From the NCBI RefSeq assembly GCF_004912145.1, contig NZ_STGT01000005.1, positions 186,001 to 250,000 on the forward strand: 64,000 nt of DNA, in the 5' to 3' direction. Shown in pieces: positions 7,632 to 15,434 of this stretch. The position numbers and the translations under genes are program-made. The notes under the pieces were generated by a model that was not told the DNA's origin, did no database searches, and worked only from the letters and a program-made list of their open reading frames with translations. Positions within the stretch are counted from its first letter, which is position 1. Each line of letters starts with the position of its first letter. The stretch comes from Peteryoungia rhizophila (lineage in GTDB: Bacteria > Pseudomonadota > Alphaproteobacteria > Rhizobiales > Rhizobiaceae).

Positions 7632-10600
7632 TATTTTTTCAGCTGTTCCTTGAGAGCGGCGAGCTTGGCGAAGGGCGAATCCGGATCCATCGGCTTCTCC
7701 TTGCGTGGCGGCTTGGCCTCGAAGCGAGCCGGCTGCGACTTGTTGTTGTCACGCTCCGGACGCGGCCCGCGGTCCTTGCGATCACCCCGATCCTGGCGGT
7801 CGCCCTTGCCGGCGAACTTGCCACGATTATCATCCCGCCGCTCACCACCGCGATTGTCGGAGCGACGATCGTCGCGGCGACCTTCACCACGTTTCTCGCC
7901 TGCAGCGTCACCACCTTCACGTGGCGCCTGATTGCGCTGGCCTTGCGGACGGCGTTCCCCACCGGGACGACCGGTGCCACGCTGATTGTCGCTGCGGCCA
8001 CCAGGACGCCACAGAAGAACGGGCTTCGGCTCGGTGACTTCGGCAGACGGTTCTGCCGCAACGGGAGCTTCTTCCGGTGCGGGCGCATCAGTTGCAAGCG
8101 GCTCTTCGGAGACAGCAGCAGCCGGCGCGTCGCTCTCGGCAGTCGCCTCGCCAGACTGGTCGGCATCATCGACGCTATCGTCATCGCCCTTCTCGGAAGC
8201 CACGGCCTCCGGAGCAGCCGCGCCGGTCTGGGCGCCGAGGAATGCGGCAGCCTCTTCAGCCGAAACGCTGTCGGCGCGGTAACCGAGACCCTTCAGAATT
8301 TCTTCCATATCGTCGGGCGTAGCGCCCAGAATGGAAAGCATGGCAGTCGTCGTCGTAAAGCGGCGGCCATCATAGGCACCATCAGGACGTGCCGGCGAAC
8401 CCGGCTTCCACTGCAGCAGCGGACGGATCAGGTCGGCGAGACGCTCGAGAATGTCGATGCGCACTGCACGCTTGCCCAGAAAACGGAAGCCGGCGAGCTT
8501 GTAGAACATGCGCTCGAAGCTCGGATCCGTGACGACCGAGGTTCGGCCGGCAGCCAGCACGGGGATCAGGTCGCCGTAACCCGCCTTGTCGAGACCGTCA
8601 TTCTTCAGCGCCCAGAGCAGCGTGATGAGTTCGGCCGGAGCCGGCTTCAACAGCGCCGGCATGAAGATGTGATAGGCGCCGAAGCGTACGCCATAGCGGC
8701 GCATGGACGCGCGGCCATCCTGATCGAGGGTCTTCACATCGTCTGCCACGTCGCGGCGGAAAAGTACCCCTAGGTTTTCAACGAGCTGGAAGGCGAGCCC
8801 CTTGGCCAGACCCTGCAAGTCTTCCGCACGCGAAAGGTCATCGAGCGGCTTCAGCACGGTCGAGATGTGATGATTGACGAAGCGCTCGACGCGGGCAGCG
8901 ACATGGTCGCGCGCAATGCCGGTCAGTTGTTCGTCAGCGAGCAGGATCACACGCGGATGCAGGATGTGATCCGTACCGACGAGGCGGGCAACCGGATCAC
9001 CGAGCCAACGCACGAGGCCGTCAGAGCTGATGGCGAGGTCGTTGTTTCCGGAAGCATGAAGTCGCGCGGCACGCGCCTCGAATTCCAGCGCCAACGCCTT
9101 GTAGGCAGCAGCCTGGACGGCCTTCGCATCCGAACCTTCCATGCCGGAAATCGGCGTAAACCGGAAACCGGAGAGTTGTCCCATGGCATGGCCTTCCACG
9201 AAGACATCGCCGTTTACACTGATTTCAGCTTCCAACATCGCATTCTCTCTCAAGCGCTTCATGAGCACAGATGTCCTGCGATCAACAAAGCGTTTCGTCA
9301 ACCGTTCATGTAACGCATCGGACAATCGGTCTTCGATTTCCCGCGTCTTTTCTTGCCAGTGTGTCGGATCGGCAAGCCAGCCCGGCCGGTTCGACACATA
9401 GGTCCACGTTCTTATCTGCGCAATCCGCGCCGAAAGCGTATCGATCTCGCCGTCGATCCGGTCTGCCCGGCGCACCTGTTCGCCGAGGAAATCCTCGTTG
9501 ACGGTGCCGCGCCGCACCAGATCGAAATAGAGGCTCTGAATCAGGTCTGCATGCTGTGCAGGCGTAATGCGCCGATAGTCGGGCAGCGCACAGGCTTCCC
9601 AGAGTTTTTCCACGCGTTCGGGCCGGTCGGTGATGTCGGAAATCTCAGGATAGCGCGACAGATACTCTAGCGCCTGCTGGTCGGTCGCCGGCAGGGCGCG
9701 GGTCAGCCCTTCGACACGCGGTACCGCATCAAGGCTTCGCTGCAGACCGGCAATCGACGAGAAATCGAACTTCTCCGTCCGCCATTGCAGAACCTTGACC
9801 TGATCGAACTGATGCGTTTCGAGCCGTTCCACCAACTCGTCGTCGAACGGATCGACGCGACCCGTCACGCCGAACGTGCCATCCCTGATGTGTCGACCGG
9901 CACGACCGGCGATCTGGCCGAGTTCGCCCGGATTGAGGTTGCGGAACTGGTAGCCATCGAACTTGCGGTCCTGGGCGAAGGCGACATGGTCGACATCGAG
10001 GTTGAGGCCCATCCCGATCGCATCGGTCGCGACGAGATATTCGACGTCGCCTTCCTGGTAGAGGCCCACTTGGGCATTGCGGGTCCGCGGGCTGAGCGCG
10101 CCGAGAACGACGGCCGCACCGCCGCGCTGGCGGCGGATCAGCTCTGCGATCGCATAGACTTCGTCGGCGGAGAAGGCGACGATGGCGGTACGCTGTGGCA
10201 GGCGGGTGATCTTTTTCTGGCCGGCGTAAAAGAGCTGGGAGAGACGGGGGCGCTCGACGATGGTGATCCCCGGCAAAAGCTGGATCAGGATCGACTTCAT
10301 CGTTGCCGACCCGAGAAGCAGCGTTTCCTCGCAGCCTCTCAGGTGAAGCAGGCGGTCGGTAAAGATGTGGCCGCGTTCGAGATCGCCGGCCAGCTGGATT
10401 TCATCGATCGCGACAAAGGCCGCTTTCGTCTCGCGCGGCATTGCCTCGACGGTGCAGACGGAAAACCGGGCGTTGGGAGGGCTGATCTTCTCTTCGCCGG
10501 TGACCAGCGCGACATTCTGCGCGCCGACGCGCTCGACGACACGTGTATAGACTTCGCGGGCAAGCAGTCTCAGCGGCAAGCCAATGATGCCGGATCCGTG

Positions 10601-10687
10601 CGCAACCATGCGTTCGATCGCAAAATGGGTTTTGCCGGTATTGGTTGGCCCCAGCACAGCACTCACGCCGCGGCCACTCAGGATCAT
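7631..10687 (-). CDS. SUV3-like superfamily 2 RNA helicase with long charged C-terminal tail
   Basis: This is a 1018-residue helicase. Walker A GPTNTGKTH lies near residues 13-21 and motif II reads IDEIQ (a DEIQ variant of the DEAD box) near residue 95. Motif III is LLGSAT, and motif VI is the QIAGRAGRH region near residue 255. These match the mitochondrial-degradosome Suv3 family found in alphaproteobacteria. A SUV3-type C-terminal region follows; from about residue 790 the chain becomes low complexity, first acidic/Ala-rich, then GERRDDNRGK-like Arg/Gly/Asp-rich. The start at MILSGRG is the family-like one, although its ribosome site is weak; the frame extends 38 residues upstream. Predicted to unwind structured RNA. 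Confidence 0.88.
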   Translation of the reverse strand: MILSGRGVSAVLGPTNTGKTHFAIERMVAHGSGIIGLPLRLLAREVYTRVVERVGAQNVALVTGEEKISPPNARFSVCTVEAMPRETKAAFVAIDEIQLAGDLERGHIFTDRLLHLRGCEETLLLGSATMKSILIQLLPGITIVERPRLSQLFYAGQKKITRLPQRTAIVAFSADEVYAIAELIRRQRGGAAVVLGALSPRTRNAQVGLYQEGDVEYLVATDAIGMGLNLDVDHVAFAQDRKFDGYQFRNLNPGELGQIAGRAGRHIRDGTFGVTGRVDPFDDELVERLETHQFDQVKVLQWRTEKFDFSSIAGLQRSLDAVPRVEGLTRALPATDQQALEYLSRYPEISDITDRPERVEKLWEACALPDYRRITPAQHADLIQSLYFDLVRRGTVNEDFLGEQVRRADRIDGEIDTLSARIAQIRTWTYVSNRPGWLADPTHWQEKTREIEDRLSDALHERLTKRFVDRRTSVLMKRLRENAMLEAEISVNGDVFVEGHAMGQLSGFRFTPISGMEGSDAKAVQAAAYKALALEFEARAARLHASGNNDLAISSDGLVRWLGDPVARLVGTDHILHPRVILLADEQLTGIARDHVAARVERFVNHHISTVLKPLDDLSRAEDLQGLAKGLAFQLVENLGVLFRRDVADDVKTLDQDGRASMRRYGVRFGAYHIFMPALLKPAPAELITLLWALKNDGLDKAGYGDLIPVLAAGRTSVVTDPSFERMFYKLAGFRFLGKRAVRIDILERLADLIRPLLQWKPGSPARPDGAYDGRRFTTTTAMLSILGATPDDMEEILKGLGYRADSVSAEEAAAFLGAQTGAAAPEAVASEKGDDDSVDDADQSGEATAESDAPAAAVSEEPLATDAPAPEEAPVAAEPSAEVTEPKPVLLWRPGGRSDNQRGTGRPGGERRPQGQRNQAPREGGDAAGEKRGEGRRDDRRSDNRGGERRDDNRGKFAGKGDRQDRGDRKDRGPRPERDNNKSQPARFEAKPPRKEKPMDPDSPFAKLAALKEQLKK

Positions 10688-11062
10688 GGGTTGCGTATTC
10701 AAAGACCGCTCCGCTTGCCGGGACCGCGCGTCGTCCGCTCTCCGGCGCCCTTGGCCAACAGATGGAGACGAACCGGGGCAAAGGCAAGGCGCTTGTCGCA
10801 ATCACCCCAGAATTCCGTGCAAACCCTTGATCAGAATCAGTTTTTGGATTCGGGAACACTCTGGGAACGAATCAGCGACGAATCGACGACTCCAGTGGAT
10901 TCAGGCTTTGTTCACGGCTAGATGTCGATAGGGAGACCCGCATTCCCTACCATATCCTGAATCGACAGATCCACTTAAATGCCCACCTCCTGCCGGAACA
11001 GCCTTGGAACGGATGGAACATTCGCCCCGTGGCGCACGTTGCCTCGGCCGAGGTACCCCGCG
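10688..11062. promoter_or_regulatory. GANTC-rich region between helicase and hydrolase
   Basis: These 375 bases separate the divergent helicase (minus) and alpha/beta hydrolase (plus). Seven GANTC sequences, the CcrM adenine-methylation target of alphaproteobacteria, fall at 10834, 10847, 10869, 10880, 10888, 10898 and 10959. The stretch 10864-10920 is copy 1 of a two-block repeat found again at 12606-12662. No further gene is supported here; the antisense frame that runs over this region is a shadow of the helicase. Confidence 0.6.
10864..10920 (+). repeat. Two-block GANTC repeat, copy 1
   Basis: Block A (10864-10884) starts GGAACGAATC and carries two GAATC sites six bases apart. A 22-base spacer follows, then block B TTTGTTCACGGCTA (10907-10920). 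Compared with the copy at 12606-12662, block A matches 20/21, block B 14/14 and the spacer only 10/22, while the total length (57) is identical. Confidence 0.85.
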
Positions 11063-12079
11063 ATGACACTTCAACCACCACCCTCGGACTGGATCGCCAA
11101 AGTAGACTCGGGACAGGACTTCGTCCTGATCCATGGCATGGTCATGGCTGCCTCTTTCTGGCAGACCTACGCCCCGAACATTTCCCGCCATGGGCGCACA
11201 GCGGCCTATCCGCTTCCGGGCCACTATCCGTGGATGCTCGACGAGCCGGGCCAGTTGATCGGGCCTCGTCACGTGGCCGACGCCTATGCGGCGGCGATCC
11301 GGCGCGATTTTGGCGGCCGCCCCGTCAATCTCATCGGTCACTCCACCGGCGGCTTCGTCTCTCTGCTCTTTGCGCTTCATTATCCCGACTTGGTGAGGTC
11401 GATCACTCTGATCGGTGCCTTTGCCTGCGGACGTTTCGAGGGTCAGGAGCGGTTGCCCGCGCGCTTGCTCCGGGTTCCCCGCGTCGGCTCCTTCCTCTTT
11501 AGCCAATTCTTCCGGCGCTGGATTGCCACCCAGGAACAGTTCCGCTGGGGATCGATTGAATGCGTGTATGATAAGAAATGCCCCTGGCAGGACGATCGCG
11601 CGGTCGAGGCGATGGAGGATGTACGCCTCGAACTCCTGCGGGCGCGCCCGGAAGACATCGCGGCCTGCATCCGCTTCATGTCCGCGACGACGCTGGTCAG
11701 GGATCTGCCGCGTATCAAGGTCCCGGTGCTCAATCTTGTCGGCGCCAATGACGCGATCGTTCCGCCTGCACATCAGCTTCGCGTCTCCACGCTGCTGCCT
11801 CAGGCACAGACCGTGATCCTGCGCAATTGCGGCCACCTTCCGATGGTCGAACACCAGGCCCGGACGGATCAGGCGATCTCGGCTTTTCTCTATGGTCTCT
11901 CGATGATGCCAGCGCCGTCGGCGCCAATCACGCCGGTCCTGCGAAGCACCTCGGCTGTTGCGGGCTTGCACCGGCTCCTCGGCCGCCTGTTGGGCCCGAT
12001 GGAACAAAGCGCCAGCCATCGCGTTCAATCGGCACAAGACTGGAATATCCACCACGGCTTAGGAGAGGGCCCCCAATGA
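11063..12079 (+). CDS. Alpha/beta hydrolase
   Basis: This 338-residue alpha/beta-hydrolase-fold protein has the oxyanion-region HGMVMAASFW near residue 25, the nucleophile elbow GHSTGG near residue 94, the acid region GANDAIVPP near residue 230, and the catalytic histidine CGHLPMVEH near residue 256. An extra C-terminal stretch of about 60 residues lacks clear features. The ATG at 11063 was chosen because the 28 residues before it in the frame are not family-like. The stop overlaps the next start as ATGA. The substrate is unknown; the co-expressed partner is a tiny DUF3309 membrane protein. Confidence 0.88.
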   Translation: MTLQPPPSDWIAKVDSGQDFVLIHGMVMAASFWQTYAPNISRHGRTAAYPLPGHYPWMLDEPGQLIGPRHVADAYAAAIRRDFGGRPVNLIGHSTGGFVSLLFALHYPDLVRSITLIGAFACGRFEGQERLPARLLRVPRVGSFLFSQFFRRWIATQEQFRWGSIECVYDKKCPWQDDRAVEAMEDVRLELLRARPEDIAACIRFMSATTLVRDLPRIKVPVLNLVGANDAIVPPAHQLRVSTLLPQAQTVILRNCGHLPMVEHQARTDQAISAFLYGLSMMPAPSAPITPVLRSTSAVAGLHRLLGRLLGPMEQSASHRVQSAQDWNIHHGLGEGPQ

Positions 12080-12228
12080 GTACAATTCTCATCGTCATTC
12101 TAATTCTGTTGCTGATCGGCGCCTTGCCGAACTGGGGCCATAGCCGCAGCTGGGGCTACGGCCCGTCGGGAGGCTTGGGCCTCGTACTTCTCATCCTCAT
12201 CATCCTGATGCTGATGGGCCGCATTTGA
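12076..12228 (+). CDS. DUF3309 family small membrane protein
   Basis: This 50-residue protein has two hydrophobic helices (ILIVILILLLIGALP and LGLVLLILIILMLMG) separated by the conserved polar hairpin HSRSWGYGPSGG, which is the DUF3309 signature. It is coupled to the hydrolase by a four-base ATGA overlap and has AGGAGAGG just upstream at 12061-12068. The family has no known function, and members are common as single small genes in alphaproteobacteria. Predicted location is the inner membrane. Confidence 0.88.
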   Translation: MSTILIVILILLLIGALPNWGHSRSWGYGPSGGLGLVLLILIILMLMGRI

Positions 12229-12269
12229 CCTGATGTGAAATCCAACTCGACGTGAAAAGGTATAGGACG

Positions 12270-12524
12270 ATGAAAAAGACCCTTCTGGCACTCGCATTGA
12301 TCGCCCCCCTCGCATCTTGCACCGCCACCGAACGTGGCGCCGGCATCGGCGCGGCTTCGGGTGCAATCATTGGTGGCGTTGCCACCGGCAACGTTCGTGG
12401 CGCCGCCATTGGCGCAGGTGTAGGTGGTGTGGCTGGCGCCCTGATCGGCAACTCCCAGGAACGCCGCGGCTACTGCGTCTATCGCGACCGCTACGGCCGC
12501 ACCTACGAAGCACGCTGCCGCTAA
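12270..12524 (+). CDS. Glycine-zipper lipoprotein (YMGG-like)
   Basis: This 84-residue lipoprotein has signal peptide MKKTLLALALIAPLASC with the cysteine of the lipobox at residue 17. A glycine-zipper segment follows (GIGAASGAIIGG, then AAIGAGVGGVAGALIGN), and a short basic tail contains two cysteines (YCVYRDRYGRTYEARCR). Start chosen at 12270, directly after TATAGGACG. It is predicted to sit in a membrane leaflet facing the periplasm. The zipper resembles that of the OmpA-like lipoprotein at 21248-21913. A terminator follows. Confidence 0.87.
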   Translation: MKKTLLALALIAPLASCTATERGAGIGAASGAIIGGVATGNVRGAAIGAGVGGVAGALIGNSQERRGYCVYRDRYGRTYEARCR

Positions 12525-12543
12525 AACTTACCCCTCGAAGAAA

Positions 12544-12576
12544 GCCGTCGGATCCCCGGGTCCGGCGGCTTTTTTG
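12544..12576 (+). terminator. Terminator of the hydrolase-DUF3309-lipoprotein unit
   Basis: A stem of GCCGTCGGA / TCCGGCGGC (one G-T wobble) is followed by TTTTTT. Confidence 0.85.
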
Positions 12577-12780
12577 TCACCTGAATTAACCTTCCGATCA
12601 AAGCCGGAACGAATCGGCGACGAATCACGGACCGAACAAGCTTCCGGGTTTGTTCACGGCTATATCTTGTTGAAAAACAATTTGTTAACCATAAGCCACA
12701 GTGGATATTAAGACTCTCGTCGTCGAGGCGGAGGCTCAATCCTTAACAGTGAGCCCTAGCCGTGTGCGCAGCACCCGATA
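12577..12780. promoter_or_regulatory. Convergent intergenic region with repeat copy 2 and CtrA-like sites
   Basis: This lies between two gene 3' ends, yet it looks like a control region. It holds repeat copy 2 (12606-12662) with two GAATC sites, a third GANTC at 12712, and an exact CtrA-type half site TTAACCAT at 12685-12692. A further TTAACC is at 12586 and isolated TTAA at 12708 and 12743. A CTATAT -10-like box is at 12660-12665. No ORF starts here, so a small RNA promoter is possible but not shown. Confidence 0.5.
12606..12662 (+). repeat. Two-block GANTC repeat, copy 2
   Basis: Block A is 12606-12626 (GGAACGAATC then a second GAATC), the spacer 12627-12648, and block B TTTGTTCACGGCTA at 12649-12662. 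Orientation and length match copy 1, and the two copies bracket the hydrolase-DUF3309-lipoprotein cassette. Confidence 0.85.
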
Positions 12781-13089
12781 CTATGCGGGACTGGTATCAG
12801 ACATCGCCTCTTCTCGATCTGCGGCTAGATCTTGATAGTCGATCGGGTGGTCGAATTGACTCGACGTAAAATCGTAGCGACGCCCGCCTATGAAATTGTA
12901 GAAGTGCGGCCCCTCTGGGAGCAACGTCTTCAATATGTAGCCCTTGAACAAGTTATGGGCGACGAGGCTGGTGACACCGCATTGTCCCCGCGCCGGATTG
13001 ACGGGGGACCACAGGCTGGACGTTTCGATACACCACGCGGATTCCAGACGTTCAGCGAAGTGAACATAATCGACGGAGGGTTCAGACAT
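12781..13089 (-). CDS. YunG-like family protein, function unknown
   Basis: This 102-residue protein contains NPARGQCGVTSLVA near residue 33 and HFYNFIGGRRYDFTSSQF near residue 65, the hallmark blocks of the YunG family. The conserved Cys and His look catalytic, as in papain-like or transglutaminase-like small domains, but no activity is known to me. The start MSEPSVDY follows from family length; ten extra in-frame residues upstream are possible. It is downstream of phbB on the same strand, but separated from it by a hairpin. Confidence 0.7.
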   Translation of the reverse strand: MSEPSVDYVHFAERLESAWCIETSSLWSPVNPARGQCGVTSLVAHNLFKGYILKTLLPEGPHFYNFIGGRRYDFTSSQFDHPIDYQDLAADREEAMSDTSPA

Positions 13090-13106
13090 GCACGCCTCCA
13101 GAGAAC

Positions 13107-13130
13107 GAAAGGCCGGCACAAGGCCGGCCC
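13107..13130 (-). terminator. GCCGGC hairpin downstream of phbB
   Basis: A stem of GGCCGGC / GCCGGCC with a five-base loop (13111-13129) is followed on the minus strand by TTTC. It lies 23 bases past the phbB stop. The T-run is short, so termination may be partial and allow read-through into the YunG-like gene. Confidence 0.65.
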
Positions 13131-13152
13131 CAATTAGTGGAACTCAAGCACC

Positions 13153-13878
13153 TCAGACGAAGAACTGGCCACCGTTTGCGGAAATCGTCGATCCCGTTAT
13201 GAAACCGGCATCATCCGAAGCGAGGAAGACGACGCAGCGCGCGATCTCTTCCGGTTCGCCGAGCCTGCCGACCGGTATCTGCGGGATGATCCGCTCGTTC
13301 AGCACCTTTTCCGGGATCGCGCGCACCATTTCCGTCCCAATGTAACCTGGGCAAATGGCATTGACCGTGATGCCCTTGGCCGCACCTTCCTGCGCCAGCG
13401 CCTTGGTAAAGCCGAGGTCGCCCGCCTTGGCCGCAGAATAGTTCGCCTGGCCCATCTGGCCCTTCTGACCGTTGATCGACGAGATGTTGATGACGCGTCC
13501 GAAACTGCGGTCACGCATACCGGTCCAGACCGGATGCGTCATGTTGAAGAGGCCGGTGAGATTGGTATTGACGACCTCACCCCATTGCTCCGGCGTCATC
13601 TTGTGGAACATGGCGTCACGCGTGATGCCGGCATTGTTGACGAGGACTTCGACCGGGCCGATCGCGGCCTCAACGGAAGCGATTCCGTCGACGCAAGCCT
13701 GATAATTCGATACGTCCCATTTGAAGACGGGGATGCCGGTCTCCGCCTCGAAAGCTTTCGCTTTCTCTTCATTGCCCGCAAAATTGGCGGCCACCTTGTA
13801 GCCGGCATTCTTCAAGGCGGTCGAAATCGCTGCACCGATGCCACGCGTGCCACCGGTCACCAAAGCCACTCTGCTCAT
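13153..13878 (-). CDS. phbB: Acetoacetyl-CoA reductase (NADPH)
   Basis: This is a 241-residue SDR of the PhaB/PhbB type, which reduces acetoacetyl-CoA to (R)-3-hydroxybutyryl-CoA for poly-3-hydroxybutyrate synthesis. Visible are TGGTRGIG (nucleotide binding, residue 8), NNAGITRD, the catalytic serine in INISSINGQKGQ, and YSAAK (Tyr/Lys). A GGGGAGGA ribosome site precedes the ATG at 13878. It lies 150 bases downstream of phbA on the same strand, so it is probably transcribed with it. Length and motifs are those of a full family member. Confidence 0.95.
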   Translation of the reverse strand: MSRVALVTGGTRGIGAAISTALKNAGYKVAANFAGNEEKAKAFEAETGIPVFKWDVSNYQACVDGIASVEAAIGPVEVLVNNAGITRDAMFHKMTPEQWGEVVNTNLTGLFNMTHPVWTGMRDRSFGRVINISSINGQKGQMGQANYSAAKAGDLGFTKALAQEGAAKGITVNAICPGYIGTEMVRAIPEKVLNERIIPQIPVGRLGEPEEIARCVVFLASDDAGFITGSTISANGGQFFV

Positions 13879-14028
13879 GCTGTCCTCCCCGTTTCTTGTA
13901 TGTGAGTTCCCATCTGGATCGACCGCCGCGGCTCCCGACGCAACGGCATGACTTTGCGATCCCGGCAAGCGACCGGGACAGCGCCTCATTCCATTAAGAT
14001 TGAGCCGGTGCCATTCTGGCTGTCCGGA

Positions 14029-15210
14029 TCAGAAGGCCTCGAGGCACATGGCAACACCCATGCCGCCGCCGATGCACAGCGTCGCGAGGCCCTTCTTGGC
14101 GCCGCGGCGCTTCATCTCGAACAGGAGCGTATTCAGGATACGCGCGCCCGATGCACCGACCGGGTGGCCGATCGCGATCGCACCGCCATTGACGTTGACG
14201 ATCGACGTATCCCAACCGAGATCCTTGTTGACTGCGCAGGCCTGGGCCGCGAAGGCTTCGTTGGCCTCCACAAGATCGAGATCGGAAATCTTCCAGCCGG
14301 CTTTTTCGAGCGCCTTGCGGGAGGCCGGAATGGGGCCCGTGCCCATGATCTTCGGGTCGACTCCGGCGGTGGCCCAAGAGACGATACGGGCGAGCGGCGT
14401 GATGCCCCGGCGGGAAGCTTCCGCCTCGGTCATCAGCAGAGCTGTAGCCGCACCGTCATTGAGGCCGGATGCGTTGCCCGCCGTGACCGAGCCTTCCTTG
14501 TCGAAGGCCGGCTTGAGCTTCTGCATGCTTTCCAGCGTGGCACCGTGGCGGATGTATTCGTCCTGGTCGACGGTTACGTCACCCTTGCGACCCGGCACGA
14601 TGACCGGCACGATTTCGTCCTTGAAACGGCCGGCGAGCTGTGCGGCTTCCGCCTTGTTCTGCGAAGCGACAGCGAATGCGTCCTGCTCATCGCGGGTCAG
14701 TTGCCACTGGCGGGCAACGTTTTCCGCCGTGGTCCCCATGTGATAACCGTAAAAGGCGTCCGTCAGGCCGTCCTTGATCATGGTGTCGATCATCTTCATG
14801 TCGCCCATCTTGGTGCCGTTGCGCAGATGTGCGCAATGCGGCGCCATGGACATGGATTCCTGACCTCCGGCAATGATGATCCTTGCATCGCCAGCCGCGA
14901 TCTGCTGCATGCCGATGGCGACCGCACGCAGGCCCGAACCGCAGAGCTGGTTGAGACCCCAGGCCGTCGCCTCTTGCGGAATTCCGGCTTTCATGGCCGC
15001 CTGGCGAGCCGGATTTTGGCCCTGTCCGGCCGTCAGGATCTGACCGAGGATGACTTCGTCGACTTCGGCAGCCTCGACACCGGCGCGCTCCAGCACGGCC
15101 TTGATGGCGATGGCGCCGAGATCATGCGCGGCGACGGACGCCAACGCCCCGTTGAAAGATCCGACCGGGGTTCTGGCAGCGCTCGCGATAACGATGGACG
15201 GGGTGCTCAT
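14029..15210 (-). CDS. phbA: Acetyl-CoA acetyltransferase (beta-ketothiolase)
   Basis: This 393-residue thiolase condenses two acetyl-CoA to acetoacetyl-CoA, the first step of PHB synthesis. The acyl-accepting cysteine is in [12 protein letters not shown] (near residue 90). The catalytic His is in [14 protein letters not shown] (near residue 350), and the second Cys is in [10 protein letters not shown] (near residue 380). The ATG at 15210 has GGAGA upstream; the 20 residues before it in the frame are not conserved. It is divergent from phaR, the expected regulator of the pathway. Confidence 0.95.
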   Translation of the reverse strand: MSTPSIVIASAARTPVGSFNGALASVAAHDLGAIAIKAVLERAGVEAAEVDEVILGQILTAGQGQNPARQAAMKAGIPQEATAWGLNQLCGSGLRAVAIGMQQIAAGDARIIIAGGQESMSMAPHCAHLRNGTKMGDMKMIDTMIKDGLTDAFYGYHMGTTAENVARQWQLTRDEQDAFAVASQNKAEAAQLAGRFKDEIVPVIVPGRKGDVTVDQDEYIRHGATLESMQKLKPAFDKEGSVTAGNASGLNDGAATALLMTEAEASRRGITPLARIVSWATAGVDPKIMGTGPIPASRKALEKAGWKISDLDLVEANEAFAAQACAVNKDLGWDTSIVNVNGGAIAIGHPVGASGARILNTLLFEMKRRGAKKGLATLCIGGGMGVAMCLEAF

Positions 15211-15434
15211 GGACGTCTCCTCGGGTTTTATGATTGAGGAGAAACTGACAAAGACTGTCGCCGGTGTCAAACAGGATAAACCCAGCCATCTCGTTCTTTG
15301 GTGGCGCTTTCCTGTCTTTCGTCAAATGCCGATCCTGCATCGCACAAAGAGATTGTCACCGGACTGAATTTGCGCTTACACTCAGGGTCGGGAAGAGCAA
15401 AAACAATCAGAAAACGACGGGTTAGGAGACCGAA
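15211..15434. promoter_or_regulatory. phbA / phaR divergent control region
   Basis: These 224 bases lie between the divergent starts of phbA and phaR and must hold both promoters. By analogy with PhaR/AniA proteins, which bind upstream of their own gene and of PHB granule genes, PhaR probably acts here. I could not pick out a certain binding site. The ribosome site for phaR (GGAGACCGAA) lies just before 15435. Confidence 0.45.

Noticed and set aside
10864-10920. EcfG (GGAAC-N16-17-CGTT) general stress promoter in the repeat
   Set aside because: GGAAC is present in both copies, but neither has CGTT at the required distance.
9785-10921. 378-codon plus-strand frame opposite the helicase
   Set aside because: Antisense to helicase motifs Ia-VI and the GANTC region; no homology recognised.
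10907-10925. LexA (GTTC-N7-GTTC) box at block B of the repeat
   Set aside because: GTTC is followed after seven bases by GATG or TATC, not GTTC, in both copies.
12577-12780. Chromosome replication origin
   Set aside because: CtrA-type and GANTC sites suggested it, but I find no convincing DnaA boxes and the neighbours are not those of known rhizobial origins.
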